This document shows, one piece after another, positions 34,923 through 44,199 of a stretch of DNA of 64,000 bases (the first letter of the stretch is position 1; the number at the start of each line of letters is the position of its first letter). Position numbers and translations under genes: made by a program. The stretch is from the NCBI RefSeq assembly GCF_016809835.1, contig NZ_JAFBIL020000001.1:682001-746000 (forward strand). Reading direction: 5' to 3'. The notes beneath the pieces are model-generated. The model ran no database searches and was not told the origin of the DNA. It saw only the letters and a list, made by a program, of their open reading frames with translations. This DNA is from Massilia soli. Its GTDB lineage: Bacteria > Pseudomonadota > Gammaproteobacteria > Burkholderiales > Burkholderiaceae_D.

Positions 34923-35636
34923 ATGCCCTCCACCGCCAACGCGCCGGCGATCATCCGAGATCTCGGCCGCGCCGACTACGAACCCGTGTTCGCCGCCATG
35001 CGCGCCTTCACCGACGCGCGCGGCACCGCCACGCCGGACGAGCTGTGGATCGTCGAGCATCCGCCCGTGTTCACGCTGGGGCTGGGCGCCGACCGCGGCC
35101 ACTTGCTGGCCGGTCCCGGCGTGCCAAAGCACGACGTCCCGGTGGTGCAGACCGACCGCGGCGGCGAAGTCACCTTCCACGGACCCGGCCAGGTGGTCAT
35201 CTACCTGCTGATCGACCTGCGCCGGAACAAACCGGGCGGCAAGCTGTATGCGCGCCAGTTTGTGACAAAAATCGAACAGGCGATCATCAATGTGCTGCAG
35301 GCGTATAATCTCGACGGTGAACGCGTCGCAGGCGCGCCGGGCATCTACATCGCCGCCGGCCCGCGAAAAGGCGCCAAGATCGCCGCGCTCGGCCTCAAGG
35401 TGCGCGGCAACGGATGCACTTACCACGGCGTGTCGCTCAATGTCGCGATGGACCTGTCGCCGTTTTCATGGATTAACCCGTGCGGCTATTCCGGCCTTGC
35501 CACCGTCGACATGCGCACCATGGGCGTGCAGGCGGCCCTTGGCGACGTACAGCAGCAACTGGCGGCAGAACTGATACGCCAGCTGGCCGAACCGAACAAC
35601 ATCAACCAGGCCCCTGAAGGCCAAGCAGCCATATGA
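34923..35636 (+). CDS. lipB: Octanoyl-[acyl-carrier-protein] transferase LipB
   Basis: The product is 237 aa from the ATG at 34923; a GTG at 34899 is an alternative. LipB moves octanoate from acyl carrier protein to lipoyl domains, the first step of lipoate synthesis. The catalytic pair is K152 (GAKIAALG) and C187 (WINPCGYSG), with the substrate loop [12 protein letters not shown] near residue 79. TATAAT at 34888-34893 could be the -10 of a promoter. It overlaps lipA by 4 bases (ATGA). Confidence 0.95.
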   Translation: MPSTANAPAIIRDLGRADYEPVFAAMRAFTDARGTATPDELWIVEHPPVFTLGLGADRGHLLAGPGVPKHDVPVVQTDRGGEVTFHGPGQVVIYLLIDLRRNKPGGKLYARQFVTKIEQAIINVLQAYNLDGERVAGAPGIYIAAGPRKGAKIAALGLKVRGNGCTYHGVSLNVAMDLSPFSWINPCGYSGLATVDMRTMGVQAALGDVQQQLAAELIRQLAEPNNINQAPEGQAAI

Positions 35637-36619
35637 CCACCGACACCGAAACCGGCACTGTCCCCGCTTACAACCCGAGCGAAAAGCAAAAAGGCGCAAG
35701 CAAGACCTCGCGCATTCCGATCAAGATCGTCCCGATCGAGCAGATCGAGCGCCTCAAGAAGCCTGACTGGATTCGCGTCAAGGCGGCCACCGCCTCGAGC
35801 CGCTTCTACGAAATCAAGGACATCCTGCGCGCCAACAACCTGGTGACGGTGTGCGAGGAAGCCAGCTGCCCGAACATCGGCGAATGCTTCGGCAAGGGCA
35901 CCGCGACCTTCATGATCATGGGCGACAAGTGCACCCGCCGCTGCCCGTTCTGCGACGTCGGCCACGGCCGTCCTGACCCGCTCGACACCAGCGAACCGGG
36001 CAAGCTCGCCAAGACCATCGCCGACCTGCGCCTGACCTATGTCGTGATCACTTCGGTCGACCGCGACGACCTGCGCGACGGCGGCGCCGGCCACTTCGTC
36101 GACTGCATCCAGCAGACCCGCGCGCTGACGCCTGCGACCAAGATCGAAGTGCTGGTGCCGGACTTCCGCGGCCGCCTGCAAAAGGCGCTCGACATCTTCA
36201 AGGACGGCCTGCCGGACGTCATGAACCACAACCTGGAGACCGTGCCGCGCCTGTACAAGGAAGCCCGTCCCGGCGCCGACTACGCCCACTCGCTGCAGCT
36301 GCTGCGCGACTTCAAGGCGATGTATCCGAGCGCGGTCACCAAGTCGGGCCTGATGGTGGGCCTGGGCGAGACGGACGAAGAGATTCTCGAAGTAATGCGC
36401 GACATGCGCGCCCATAACATCGACATGCTGACCATCGGCCAGTACCTGGCGCCGTCGAACTCGCACCTGCCAGTGCGCCGCTATGTGCACCCGGACGTCT
36501 TCAAGATGTTCGAAGAGAAGGCCTATGAAATGGGCTTCGTGCACGCGGCGGTTGGCGCGATGGTGCGCAGCTCGTACCACGCCGACGTGCAGGCGCATAA
36601 CGCGGGCGTGGCTGCCTAG
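35633..36619 (+). CDS. lipA: Lipoyl synthase LipA
   Basis: The product is a 328-aa radical S-adenosylmethionine enzyme that inserts two sulfurs into protein-bound octanoate. The auxiliary cluster ligands are C74, C79 and C85 ([12 protein letters not shown]), and the radical-SAM cluster ligands are C100, C104 and C107 (CTRRCPFC). The C-terminal end [13 protein letters not shown] provides the serine ligand region of the auxiliary cluster. It is translationally coupled to lipB. A palindromic element begins on the last base of its stop codon. Confidence 0.97.
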   Translation: MTTDTETGTVPAYNPSEKQKGASKTSRIPIKIVPIEQIERLKKPDWIRVKAATASSRFYEIKDILRANNLVTVCEEASCPNIGECFGKGTATFMIMGDKCTRRCPFCDVGHGRPDPLDTSEPGKLAKTIADLRLTYVVITSVDRDDLRDGGAGHFVDCIQQTRALTPATKIEVLVPDFRGRLQKALDIFKDGLPDVMNHNLETVPRLYKEARPGADYAHSLQLLRDFKAMYPSAVTKSGLMVGLGETDEEILEVMRDMRAHNIDMLTIGQYLAPSNSHLPVRRYVHPDVFKMFEEKAYEMGFVHAAVGAMVRSSYHADVQAHNAGVAA

Positions 36620-36680
36620 GCCGCATCCGCCGGTTTGCATGCGGTTCGGCGGATGCGGCCTTCGGCCTTATCCGCCCTAC
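36619..36680. repeat. REP-like palindromic element, copy 1
   Basis: GGCCGCATCCGCC (36619-36631) and GGCGGATGCGGCC (36648-36660) form a perfect 13-bp stem, followed by CTTATCCGCCCTAC (36667-36680). The blocks GGCGGATGCG and CTTATCCGCCCTAC recur in the same order in copy 2 at 45705-45800. It sits between two converging genes (lipA and GH16) and can serve as transcription stop. Confidence 0.75.
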
Positions 36681-36683
36681 GAC

Positions 36684-37481
36684 TTACGGTGCGCGTTTAT
36701 ACACGCGCACGTAATCGACCAGCATCCGCTGCGGCAGCACCGTCGTCGCATCCGGATAGCCCGGCCAGTAGCCTCCCACCGCCAGGTTCAGCAGCACAAA
36801 GAACGGGTGCTCGAACACCCAGTCGCCCTTCACCAGCGCCGGACGCGCCGTGTGATACAGCTGCCCGTCCCGGTACCAGCGAATCTCACTGGGTTCCCAC
36901 TCCACCGCGAACACATGAAAATCATCGGCATACTTCGCCCCCGCCAGCACTGACGGCTTGCCATACGCGTGCTCGCCCGAATACCCCGGGCCATGCAAGG
37001 TGCCATGCACCGTGGACGGCTCCTTGCCGATGTTTTCCATGATGTCGATCTCGCCGCTGCGCGGCCACCCGGTGCTGCCGATATCGCTGCCCAGCATCCA
37101 GAACGCCGGCCAGATGCCTTGCCCCTTGGGTAACTTGAGGCGCGCCTCATAGCGACCGTAGGTACGCTCCTTCAGCCCCGCGGTCTTAATCCGCGCCGAC
37201 GTGTACTCGCGGTTTTCATACTTCTCCCTGCGCGCCTCGATCACCAGGAAGCCATCGCTGACGCGCACATTCTCCGGCCGCGCCGTATAGTACTGAAGCT
37301 CGTTGTTGCCGAAGCCATGGCCGCCGGTTTCGGCAACCCAGGTGCGCGCATCGAGCGCCGCGCCGTCGAACTCGTCGCTCCAGTCCAGCACCCATCCCGG
37401 CCCAGGCGCAGGATGCGCCGCAGCCGGGTAGGGCTGCAGCAGCAAGGCACCAGCGAGCACGCATAGCGCACGCATCGTCAT
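36684..37481 (-). CDS. Secreted GH16 beta-glucanase (laminarinase type)
   Basis: The product is 265 aa with a signal peptide ending at about YPAAA. The GH16 active site is E144-I-D146-I-M-E149 (GEIDIMENIG) on a jelly-roll fold, with the substrate-binding tryptophans of GIWPAFWMLG just before. The E-x-D-x-x-E form with the extra methionine (beta-bulge) is typical of endo-1,3-beta-glucanases (laminarinases) and 1,3-1,4-glucanases. GAGGA stands before the ATG. An operator GGAAACGTTTCC lies 19 bases upstream, which places it in the glucan regulon. Confidence 0.9.
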   Translation of the reverse strand: MTMRALCVLAGALLLQPYPAAAHPAPGPGWVLDWSDEFDGAALDARTWVAETGGHGFGNNELQYYTARPENVRVSDGFLVIEARREKYENREYTSARIKTAGLKERTYGRYEARLKLPKGQGIWPAFWMLGSDIGSTGWPRSGEIDIMENIGKEPSTVHGTLHGPGYSGEHAYGKPSVLAGAKYADDFHVFAVEWEPSEIRWYRDGQLYHTARPALVKGDWVFEHPFFVLLNLAVGGYWPGYPDATTVLPQRMLVDYVRVYKRAP

Positions 37482-37499
37482 GTGGATTCCTCAAAAGTT

Positions 37500-37511
37500 G
37501 GAAACGTTTCC
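37500..37511. promoter_or_regulatory. LacI-type operator before GH16
   Basis: GGAAACGTTTCC is a perfect 12-base palindrome with central CG, the form bound by LacI-family proteins. It lies 19 bases before the GH16 ATG on the minus strand. Confidence 0.85.
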
Positions 37512-37676
37512 CAATTCACTATACATTCACGTTTTTGTCATGTCAATTTTCCTCGCGCGCTGCCGTTCGCCCTGATTCTGTTGCGTCGCTGGCCTGTCGC
37601 GGCCCGCCGGTACTCATACGCAAAATATTTCGTTGACAATTTTTTTCCCTGACCCTAATATTCAGTCAGCAGATAT

Positions 37677-37688
37677 GGAAACGTTTCC
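37677..37688. promoter_or_regulatory. LacI-type operator before TonB receptor
   Basis: This is a second perfect copy of GGAAACGTTTCC, 169 bases before the receptor ATG and on the receptor side of the divergent gap. Sequence is identical to the GH16 operator. Confidence 0.85.
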
Positions 37689-37857
37689 ATAAATCGCTGG
37701 AAAAGATAGCAGCATCCTCGCATCCGACTTCACCTGACTGAGCAGGCGAGCTGGGTGCTGCACCCGTTTCACGGGTGCAGGGATCGAAGCAAACAGGCAG
37801 GCGCGGTGACCGGTAGCACTAGAACAAATCTATAAAAATAGAGATTGAGGAGAACAC

Positions 37858-40830
37858 ATGCACTATCCAAAGGCGAATCAGACATTAATGAGCCTGGCAG
37901 TTGCCGCTGCCTGCGCCGCGCTCGCGCCGGCCTACGCTCAAGAGGTGGCCAGCGCGGCCACCACCGGCGCCGCATCCGATACTCCCGTGCAAACGGTGGT
38001 CGTGACCGGCATGCGCAACAGCATGGTTTCGTCCATGAACCTGAAGCGTAATTCGGACGGCATCGTCGACGGCATCGTCGCCGAAGACATCGGCAAATTC
38101 CCTGACACCAACCTGGCCGAATCGCTGCAGCGCATCAGCGGCGTATCGATCGACCGCTCGATCGGCGAAGGCTCCAAGATCACGGTACGCGGCGTCGGTC
38201 CCGACTTCAACATGGTGCTGCTGAACGGCCGCCAGATGCCGACCTCGAACCTTGGCGACCTGAGCGGCCGCGCTTTCGATTTCGCCAACCTGGCGTCGGA
38301 AGCGATCTCGCAGATCCACGTCTACAAATCGAGCCGCGCAGAGACCCCGACCGGCGGTATCGGCGCCACCCTGAACGTCATGACCGCGCGTCCACTCGAC
38401 CGCCCGGGCCAGCAGGCCAGCCTGGGTATCAAGGCGGTGCACGACACCTCCGCATCGAACCTGCCGGGCGACGTCAAGCGCGGTAACAGCGTGACGCCGG
38501 AGGTGTCCGGCATCTACAGCAACACCTCCGCCGACGGCCGCTTCGGCATCGCCATCACCGGCAGCTACCAGGAGCGCAATCTGGGCTTCAACCAGGCTGC
38601 CGTGTCCAATGGCTGGAAGGGCCCGTTCCGCGGCGACGAGAACAACTGGGGCACCATTCCCCAGCCTGGCACCCCGGGTTCCGAGAACATCACCAACCGT
38701 CCTGCGCCTGGCGACAAATACTCGGTTCCGCAGAACCTGAACTACAGCATGAACGGCGTGCAGCGCCAGCGCACCAACGGCCAGCTGACCTTGCAGTTCG
38801 CACCGACCAAGGACTGGACCAACACGCTCGACTTCACCTATTCCGAAAACAAGATCCAGACCCGCCGCAACGACCTGTCGGCCTGGTTCAATTTCGGTCC
38901 GTCGAGCAGCAGCTGGACCCCCGGACCGGTGTCCAGCCCCCTGATCTACACCGAGATCATCAATCCTGCGGTGAGCGACATCGCGATGGGCGCGGGCCTG
39001 TTTGCGACCAAGACCCAGAACGAGTCGATTGGCTTCAACTCGGCCTGGCGCGTCAACAGTTCGCTCAAGCTGGAACTCGACGCGCACAAGTCGACCGCCG
39101 AATCGATGGCCGACAGCCCGTTCGGCTCGAACAGCACGATCGGCACCGCGAGCTTCAGCCGCGGCACCACCACCGCCGACTTCAGCCAGGACTTCCCTGT
39201 GCTGTCGATCCAGGGCGCCGATTTCCAGCGCGCTCGCCAGCAGGTCACCGGCTCGACCTTCCAGAACGGCTACATGAAGGGCGACATCGAACAGCTGCAG
39301 CTCAAAGGGCGCCTGCGCCTGCTGGAATCGTCCAACCTGAACTTCGGCGCCGCCGCCACCACGGTGGAAAACCGCTCCGCGTTCTCGAACCAGCAGCGTG
39401 ACACTTGGGGCGGCGCCACCTCGCCGGCCGACTACCCGAGCAGCGTCTGGCATCCGGAGACCGTGCGCCAGTACTTCGACAGCATCGACGGCAGCGACAA
39501 CCCGAACCTGTTCAACCAGTTCTACACCTTTAACTTCGAAGAAGTGCGCGAGCTCGCCGCGAAAGCGTCCGGACTGCCGCAGCTGTACCTGCCGAAGAAC
39601 ACCTTCGACACCGACCGCCGCACCAAGGAAAAATCGAAGAGCGCCTACCTCCAGATCAATACCGACTGGGATACCACGCTGCCGATCCACACCGCCATCG
39701 GCGTGCGCTATGAAGAGACAGATGTCGTCTCGACCGCGCTGGTGCCAAGCGCCACCAGCATCTCGTGGGTGGCGCAGAACGAGTTCCCGATCACCTTTGG
39801 CCCGCCTACCTTTACTACCCTCGAGGGCAAGTATCGCCACGTGCTGCCAAGCTTCGACTCGGACATTGAGCTGAACAAGGACATGAAGCTGCGCTTCAGC
39901 TACGGCCATACGATCGGCCGCCCGCGCTACGACCAGATCCAGGGCGGCACGGTGCTTGACCAGCTGGCCCGTATCAACGGCGGTGTCGGCACCCAGGGCA
40001 ACCCGGGACTGAAGCCGGTCAAGTCGAAGAACCTCGACCTGTCGTACGAGTGGTACTACTCGCCGCAGAACTTCTTCTCGGTCGGTTACTTCCGCAAGGA
40101 CCTCGAGAACTATGCCGGCCAATCGCAGCTGAACGCGACCCCGTTCAACCTGCGCACACCAGTCGGCGGCGCGTTGTGGAACCAGGCCATCGCCAGCGGC
40201 TGTACCGGCGGCGACACCACCTGCATCCGCAACTACATCTTCCGCAACCATGCCAACGCGCCGGGTGTGACGGTCGGGCCTAACGATGCGGCGGGCAATG
40301 CCACCGGCACGATCGTCGGCCAGCCAGGCGATCCGATCGCCAACTTCGTCATCACCACGTTCGCCAACCAGAAGCAGGCGGACCTGGATGGTGTCGAGGT
40401 CAACGTGCAGCATATGTTCGGCAACAGCGGTTTCGGTCTGTCTGCCAACTACACTTACGTGAATTCGGGACTGGAGTACGACAATGCCAGCGTCGGCGAT
40501 CAGTTCGCGCTGGTAGGTCTGAGCAATTCCGCCAACCTGGTGGCCATCTACGAGAACGCCAAGTGGAGCGCACGCGCCGCCTATAACTGGCGCGACAAGT
40601 TCCTGTCGTCGACCCAGGATGGCTCGGGTCCTAACCCGAACTACACGGAAGCGTACGGGCAGCTCGACATCAGCGTCGGCTACAACGTCAATGACAACCT
40701 GAGCGTGCAGTTCGAGGCGATCAATGTCACCGACGAGATCCAGCGCACGCACGGGCGCACCAAGAACCAGGCGCTGTTCGTGACGCAGTCCGGCCCGCGT
40801 TATATGTTAGGTGCCCGCTACAAGTTCTAA
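37858..40830 (+). CDS. TonB-dependent receptor for glucan oligosaccharides (Xanth-Caul type)
   Basis: The product is 990 aa with GAGGAG before the ATG and a signal peptide ending at APAYA. The plug signature QTVVVTGMRNSMVSS, with the stretch RNSDGIVDGIVAEDIGKFPD and NLAESLQRISGVSIDR, marks the Xanthomonas/Caulobacter-type receptor subfamily, which is often used for sugars. The barrel ends in GARYKF. The glucan-regulon operator upstream and the divergent GH16 gene suggest uptake of beta-1,3-glucan fragments. A strong terminator follows, separating it partly from the halogenase genes. Confidence 0.92.
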   Translation: MHYPKANQTLMSLAVAAACAALAPAYAQEVASAATTGAASDTPVQTVVVTGMRNSMVSSMNLKRNSDGIVDGIVAEDIGKFPDTNLAESLQRISGVSIDRSIGEGSKITVRGVGPDFNMVLLNGRQMPTSNLGDLSGRAFDFANLASEAISQIHVYKSSRAETPTGGIGATLNVMTARPLDRPGQQASLGIKAVHDTSASNLPGDVKRGNSVTPEVSGIYSNTSADGRFGIAITGSYQERNLGFNQAAVSNGWKGPFRGDENNWGTIPQPGTPGSENITNRPAPGDKYSVPQNLNYSMNGVQRQRTNGQLTLQFAPTKDWTNTLDFTYSENKIQTRRNDLSAWFNFGPSSSSWTPGPVSSPLIYTEIINPAVSDIAMGAGLFATKTQNESIGFNSAWRVNSSLKLELDAHKSTAESMADSPFGSNSTIGTASFSRGTTTADFSQDFPVLSIQGADFQRARQQVTGSTFQNGYMKGDIEQLQLKGRLRLLESSNLNFGAAATTVENRSAFSNQQRDTWGGATSPADYPSSVWHPETVRQYFDSIDGSDNPNLFNQFYTFNFEEVRELAAKASGLPQLYLPKNTFDTDRRTKEKSKSAYLQINTDWDTTLPIHTAIGVRYEETDVVSTALVPSATSISWVAQNEFPITFGPPTFTTLEGKYRHVLPSFDSDIELNKDMKLRFSYGHTIGRPRYDQIQGGTVLDQLARINGGVGTQGNPGLKPVKSKNLDLSYEWYYSPQNFFSVGYFRKDLENYAGQSQLNATPFNLRTPVGGALWNQAIASGCTGGDTTCIRNYIFRNHANAPGVTVGPNDAAGNATGTIVGQPGDPIANFVITTFANQKQADLDGVEVNVQHMFGNSGFGLSANYTYVNSGLEYDNASVGDQFALVGLSNSANLVAIYENAKWSARAAYNWRDKFLSSTQDGSGPNPNYTEAYGQLDISVGYNVNDNLSVQFEAINVTDEIQRTHGRTKNQALFVTQSGPRYMLGARYKF

Positions 40831-40853
40831 TCGACAATAATAGTGACTTGGGA

Positions 40854-40880
40854 AAGGCCGCAGCCTGCTGCGGCCTTTTT
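40854..40880 (+). terminator. Intrinsic terminator after the TonB receptor
   Basis: AAGGCCGCAG (40854-40863), loop CCTG, and CTGCGGCCTT (40868-40877) are followed by T residues. Only 37 bases separate it from the halogenase start, so that operon depends on read-through or on a promoter inside the gap. Confidence 0.9.
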
Positions 40881-40916
40881 GGGTTAATGTCGAGGACTTA
40901 GGTCAAAGGGCATTGC

Positions 40917-42467
40917 ATGACGAGTACAGCCATCAGGCACATCGTTATCCTGGGAGGCGGATCGGCCGGCTGGCTGACCGCTGGCGTGATCGCGGCCGAA
41001 CACCGGGCCAATTCGGTCACCGGCATCAAGGTGACGGTGATCGAGTCGCCCGACGTAGCGCCAATTGGCGTGGGCGAAGGGACCTGGCCAACCATGCGCG
41101 ACACGCTGCGCAAGATCGGCGTGTCGGAGGCCAGCTTCCTGCGCGAATGCGACGCGTCGTTCAAACAGGGCTCGCGCTTCAACCGCTGGGTCACCGGCGG
41201 CGATGCCGACTACTACTTCCACCCGTTCGTGCTGCCCCAGGGGTATGGCGATGCCGATCTCGCGGCACGCTGGCAGGCACGCCACCGTGGCGTGCCGTTC
41301 GCCGACCTGGTCAGCTTCCAGCCACACCTGTGCGTGAACGGCCGCGCGCCGAAGCAGGCATCGACCCCCGAATACGCGGCAGTGGCCAATTACGGCTACC
41401 ACCTCGACGCCGGCAAGTTCGGCGTCTTCTTGCGCCGCCACTGCGTCGAGCAGCTGGGCGTGACATACATCGCCGACCATGTCGACGCCATCGCATCGCA
41501 CGACAATGGCGACATCGCCGCGCTGCAAACGCGCGCGCACGGCGCCGTCAGCGGCGACCTGTTCATCGACTGCAGCGGCATGCGCTCGATGCTGCTAGGC
41601 CAGCATTATGGCGTGCCGCTGCTGCCGCAAAAGCATGTGCTGTTCAACGACAGCGCGCTCGCGGTGCAGATCCCGTACGCGAACGACAACGATCCGATCG
41701 CCTCGCAAACCACGTCGACCGCCCAGAGCAGCGGCTGGATCTGGGACATCGGATTGCCGACCCGGCGCGGCATCGGCCACGTGTACTCCGGCGCCCACAT
41801 CAGCGACGACGACGCCGAACGCGAACTGCGCGCCTATATCCGCGCCAATGGCGGCCCGGAGGACATCGCGACGCCGCGCAAGCTAACCTTCGAGCCGGGC
41901 TACCGCAGCCACTTCTGGCACCGCAACTGCGTGGCGATCGGGCTGTCGGCCGGATTCATCGAGCCGCTGGAAGCGTCGGCGCTTGCACTGGTCGAACTGT
42001 CCGTCGCGATGATCAGCGAAGACATGCCGGCCACCCGCGCGGCGATGGATATTTCCGCGCGCCGCTTCAACGACGCCTTTACCTATCGCTGGGAGCGGGT
42101 CATCGACTTCCTCAAGCTGCACTACGTGTTGAGCCAGCGCCGTGACAGCGACTACTGGCGCGACAACTGCAGCAGAGTGCCCGAACGACTGGCCGAGCTG
42201 CTCACGCTATGGCGCCACCGCGCCCCATCGCGCCACGATTTCTACCGTATCGAAGAAGTATTCCCGTCGGCGAGCTACCAGTACATCCTGTACGGGATGG
42301 GCGCCGGCATGGAGCCTGAGCAGGCGCTGCGCCAGGCCGAGTACGCAGGCAGCGCGGACGGCTGCTTTCGCGAAGCGGCCGACCTGACCCGCAAGATGCT
42401 GGCGGCCCTGCCCGACAACCGCACGCTGCTCGCGCACATCGCGCATCATGGGCTGCCCAGGATTTAA
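40917..42467 (+). CDS. Flavin-dependent halogenase-like protein 1 (PrnA family)
   Basis: The product is 516 aa. The FAD motif is GGGSAGW near residue 13, followed by the GVGEGTWPT loop. A lysine at K83 (ASFKQGS) corresponds to the catalytic K79 of PrnA. The halogenase motif WxWxIP appears as W274-I-W276-D-I-G-L-P281, with two extra residues before the proline, a variant seen in halogenase-like proteins of TonB-receptor loci. These enzymes use reduced FAD from a separate reductase, not encoded nearby. The substrate is unknown; indole-like compounds are brominated by some relatives. Confidence 0.85.
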   Translation: MTSTAIRHIVILGGGSAGWLTAGVIAAEHRANSVTGIKVTVIESPDVAPIGVGEGTWPTMRDTLRKIGVSEASFLRECDASFKQGSRFNRWVTGGDADYYFHPFVLPQGYGDADLAARWQARHRGVPFADLVSFQPHLCVNGRAPKQASTPEYAAVANYGYHLDAGKFGVFLRRHCVEQLGVTYIADHVDAIASHDNGDIAALQTRAHGAVSGDLFIDCSGMRSMLLGQHYGVPLLPQKHVLFNDSALAVQIPYANDNDPIASQTTSTAQSSGWIWDIGLPTRRGIGHVYSGAHISDDDAERELRAYIRANGGPEDIATPRKLTFEPGYRSHFWHRNCVAIGLSAGFIEPLEASALALVELSVAMISEDMPATRAAMDISARRFNDAFTYRWERVIDFLKLHYVLSQRRDSDYWRDNCSRVPERLAELLTLWRHRAPSRHDFYRIEEVFPSASYQYILYGMGAGMEPEQALRQAEYAGSADGCFREAADLTRKMLAALPDNRTLLAHIAHHGLPRI

Positions 42468-42499
42468 GCAAACCACACAACGACAAAGAGCGAAGAGAC

Positions 42500-43195
42500 A
42501 TGGCCAATCCCGTATTGCTTAACAACGTAGACCACAAGGACCTGCGCGTGATCACCCGGCGCGGCGACGCATGGGGCGACAACCTGATGCTGGCGGTGAC
42601 CTTCCCCGCCGAATTCCGCACCCTGCAGGGCCACTATCCGATCGTATTTCGCAAGTCAAACGAAGGCGCCTTCGAGCCGGTGGCGCTGTTTGGCTTCCAG
42701 GAAGGCGAAAACCTGTTCCTGCGCGACGGCCGCTGGGACGCCACCGACCTGCCGCTGTCCGTGGAACGCCTGCCGTTCATGATCGGCGTCAGTGGCCAGG
42801 AACTGATTATGCACGTCGACCTCGACAATCCGCGCGTGAGCAGCAGCGAGGGCGAGCCGGTGTTCCTGCCGCATGGCGGCAATACCGAATTCCTGGAGCG
42901 GATGAATTCCACCCTGCTGGCGCTGCACCAGGGTTTGCAGGATATCGCCGGCTTCACCGAGGCGCTGCTGCAGAACGAACTGCTTGAGTCGTTCGTGTTC
43001 GACATCGAGCTCAATGACGGATCGCAAAACCGGCTGGCCGGCTTCTACACGATCAACGAGGACCGCCTTGCCGCCCTCGATGGCGCGGTGCTGGAGCGGA
43101 TGAACCGCGCCGGCTACCTGGCCGCGGTCTATTTCGCGCTGGCGTCGCTGTCGAATTTCCGCGCGCTGATCGAACGGAAGAACGGCCATGCCTAG
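42500..43195 (+). CDS. SapC-family protein
   Basis: The product is 231 aa. SapC proteins (named from the Campylobacter S-layer region) are recognised by the opening LLNNVDHKDLRV, HYPIVFRKSNEG and FALASLSNFRALIERKN. In Xanthomonadales, Caulobacterales and Burkholderiales they sit with TonB receptors and halogenase-like proteins. No catalytic motif or signal peptide is seen. The stop overlaps the cupin gene by 8 bases. It may help process or sense the transported ligand, but its function is unproven. Confidence 0.85.
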   Translation: MANPVLLNNVDHKDLRVITRRGDAWGDNLMLAVTFPAEFRTLQGHYPIVFRKSNEGAFEPVALFGFQEGENLFLRDGRWDATDLPLSVERLPFMIGVSGQELIMHVDLDNPRVSSSEGEPVFLPHGGNTEFLERMNSTLLALHQGLQDIAGFTEALLQNELLESFVFDIELNDGSQNRLAGFYTINEDRLAALDGAVLERMNRAGYLAAVYFALASLSNFRALIERKNGHA

Positions 43196-44189
43196 TCCAA
43201 TGCGCGAAATCGACGGCGCCGGTTTGGTGCCGGACGACGCGCTGCTTCGTTCGACCGAGCCGGTAATCCTGCGCGGACTGGTGTCGCACTGGCCGCTGGT
43301 GCGCGCCGGGCTGGAATCGGCGCAGGCCGCCGATGCGTACCTACGCCGCTTCTACCGCGATGCGACAGTGGTCGCGATGCTCGGCGCGCCCGACATCGAA
43401 GGGCGCTTCTTCTACAACGAGAACCTGAGCGGGTTTAACTTCCGGCCGGTGCACGTCAAGCTGGACACCGTGCTGGGCGAGCTGGAAGCGCGCCGCCAGG
43501 ACGCCCGGCCGCCATCCATTTACGTCGGCTCGACCACGGTCGACACCTGCCTGCCCGGGCTGCGTACCGAGAACGACATCGACCTGGGCAAGCGCGATGC
43601 GCTCATGAGCGTCTGGATCGGCAACCGCACCCGGATCGCCGCCCATTACGACCTGCCCGACAACCTGGCCTGCGTCGCCGCCGGCCACCGCCGCTTCACG
43701 CTGTTCCCGCCTGACCAGCTGGAGAACCTGTACATCGGGCCACTCGATTTCACGCCCGCCGGCCAGGCCATCAGCCTGGTCGACTTCGCCAAGCCCGATG
43801 TCGAGCGCTTCCCTAAGTTCGCCACCGCGCTGGAGCACGCGCAGGTCGCCGAGTTGGGGCCTGGCGACGCGATCTTCATCCCCAGCATGTGGTGGCACCA
43901 CGTCGAAGCGCTCGACAGCTTCAATGTGCTGGCCAATTACTGGTGGCGCCAGTCGCCCGATTACATGGACACGCCGACCAACGCCCTGATGCACGCGATC
44001 ATGAGCGTGCGCGACCTGCCGCCGGCGCAGCGCAAGGCATGGCAGGAACTGTTCCGCCACTACGTATTCGAGGCCGGCGACGCAAGCTCCGGGCATATCG
44101 CCCCGGACGCGCGCCGCATCCTGGCGCCGCTCGACGCCGACGCCACCCGCGCGCTGCGCGCACAACTATTAAAACGCATGAACCGCTGA
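43188..44189 (+). CDS. Cupin_8/JmjC-type Fe(II)/2-oxoglutarate oxygenase
   Basis: The product is 333 aa. The metal triad is H153-Y-D155 (AAHYDLPDN), with a distal histidine at H237 or H238 (MWWHHVEA). The conserved GHRRFTLFPPDQ and NVLANYWW segments place it in the JmjC/FIH-like Cupin_8 group. Such enzymes hydroxylate proteins or small molecules with 2-oxoglutarate. It is translated with SapC through an overlapping start. A shared substrate with the two halogenases is inferred from the operon. Confidence 0.85.
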   Translation: MPSPMREIDGAGLVPDDALLRSTEPVILRGLVSHWPLVRAGLESAQAADAYLRRFYRDATVVAMLGAPDIEGRFFYNENLSGFNFRPVHVKLDTVLGELEARRQDARPPSIYVGSTTVDTCLPGLRTENDIDLGKRDALMSVWIGNRTRIAAHYDLPDNLACVAAGHRRFTLFPPDQLENLYIGPLDFTPAGQAISLVDFAKPDVERFPKFATALEHAQVAELGPGDAIFIPSMWWHHVEALDSFNVLANYWWRQSPDYMDTPTNALMHAIMSVRDLPPAQRKAWQELFRHYVFEAGDASSGHIAPDARRILAPLDADATRALRAQLLKRMNR

Positions 44190-44199
44190 GGAGACAGGC

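Larger units (their letters stand above)
37482..37857. promoter_or_regulatory. Divergent control region of GH16 and TonB receptor
   Basis: This 376-base gap between divergent genes contains two perfect copies of GGAAACGTTTCC, one for each gene. A possible -35 TTGACA-like word (TTGACAA at 37633-37639) precedes TAATATTC. No additional gene is visible. Confidence 0.7.

Noticed and set aside
37885-40752. 955-codon frame antisense to the glucan receptor
   Set aside because: No domain is recognisable; length results from high GC at third positions of the real gene.
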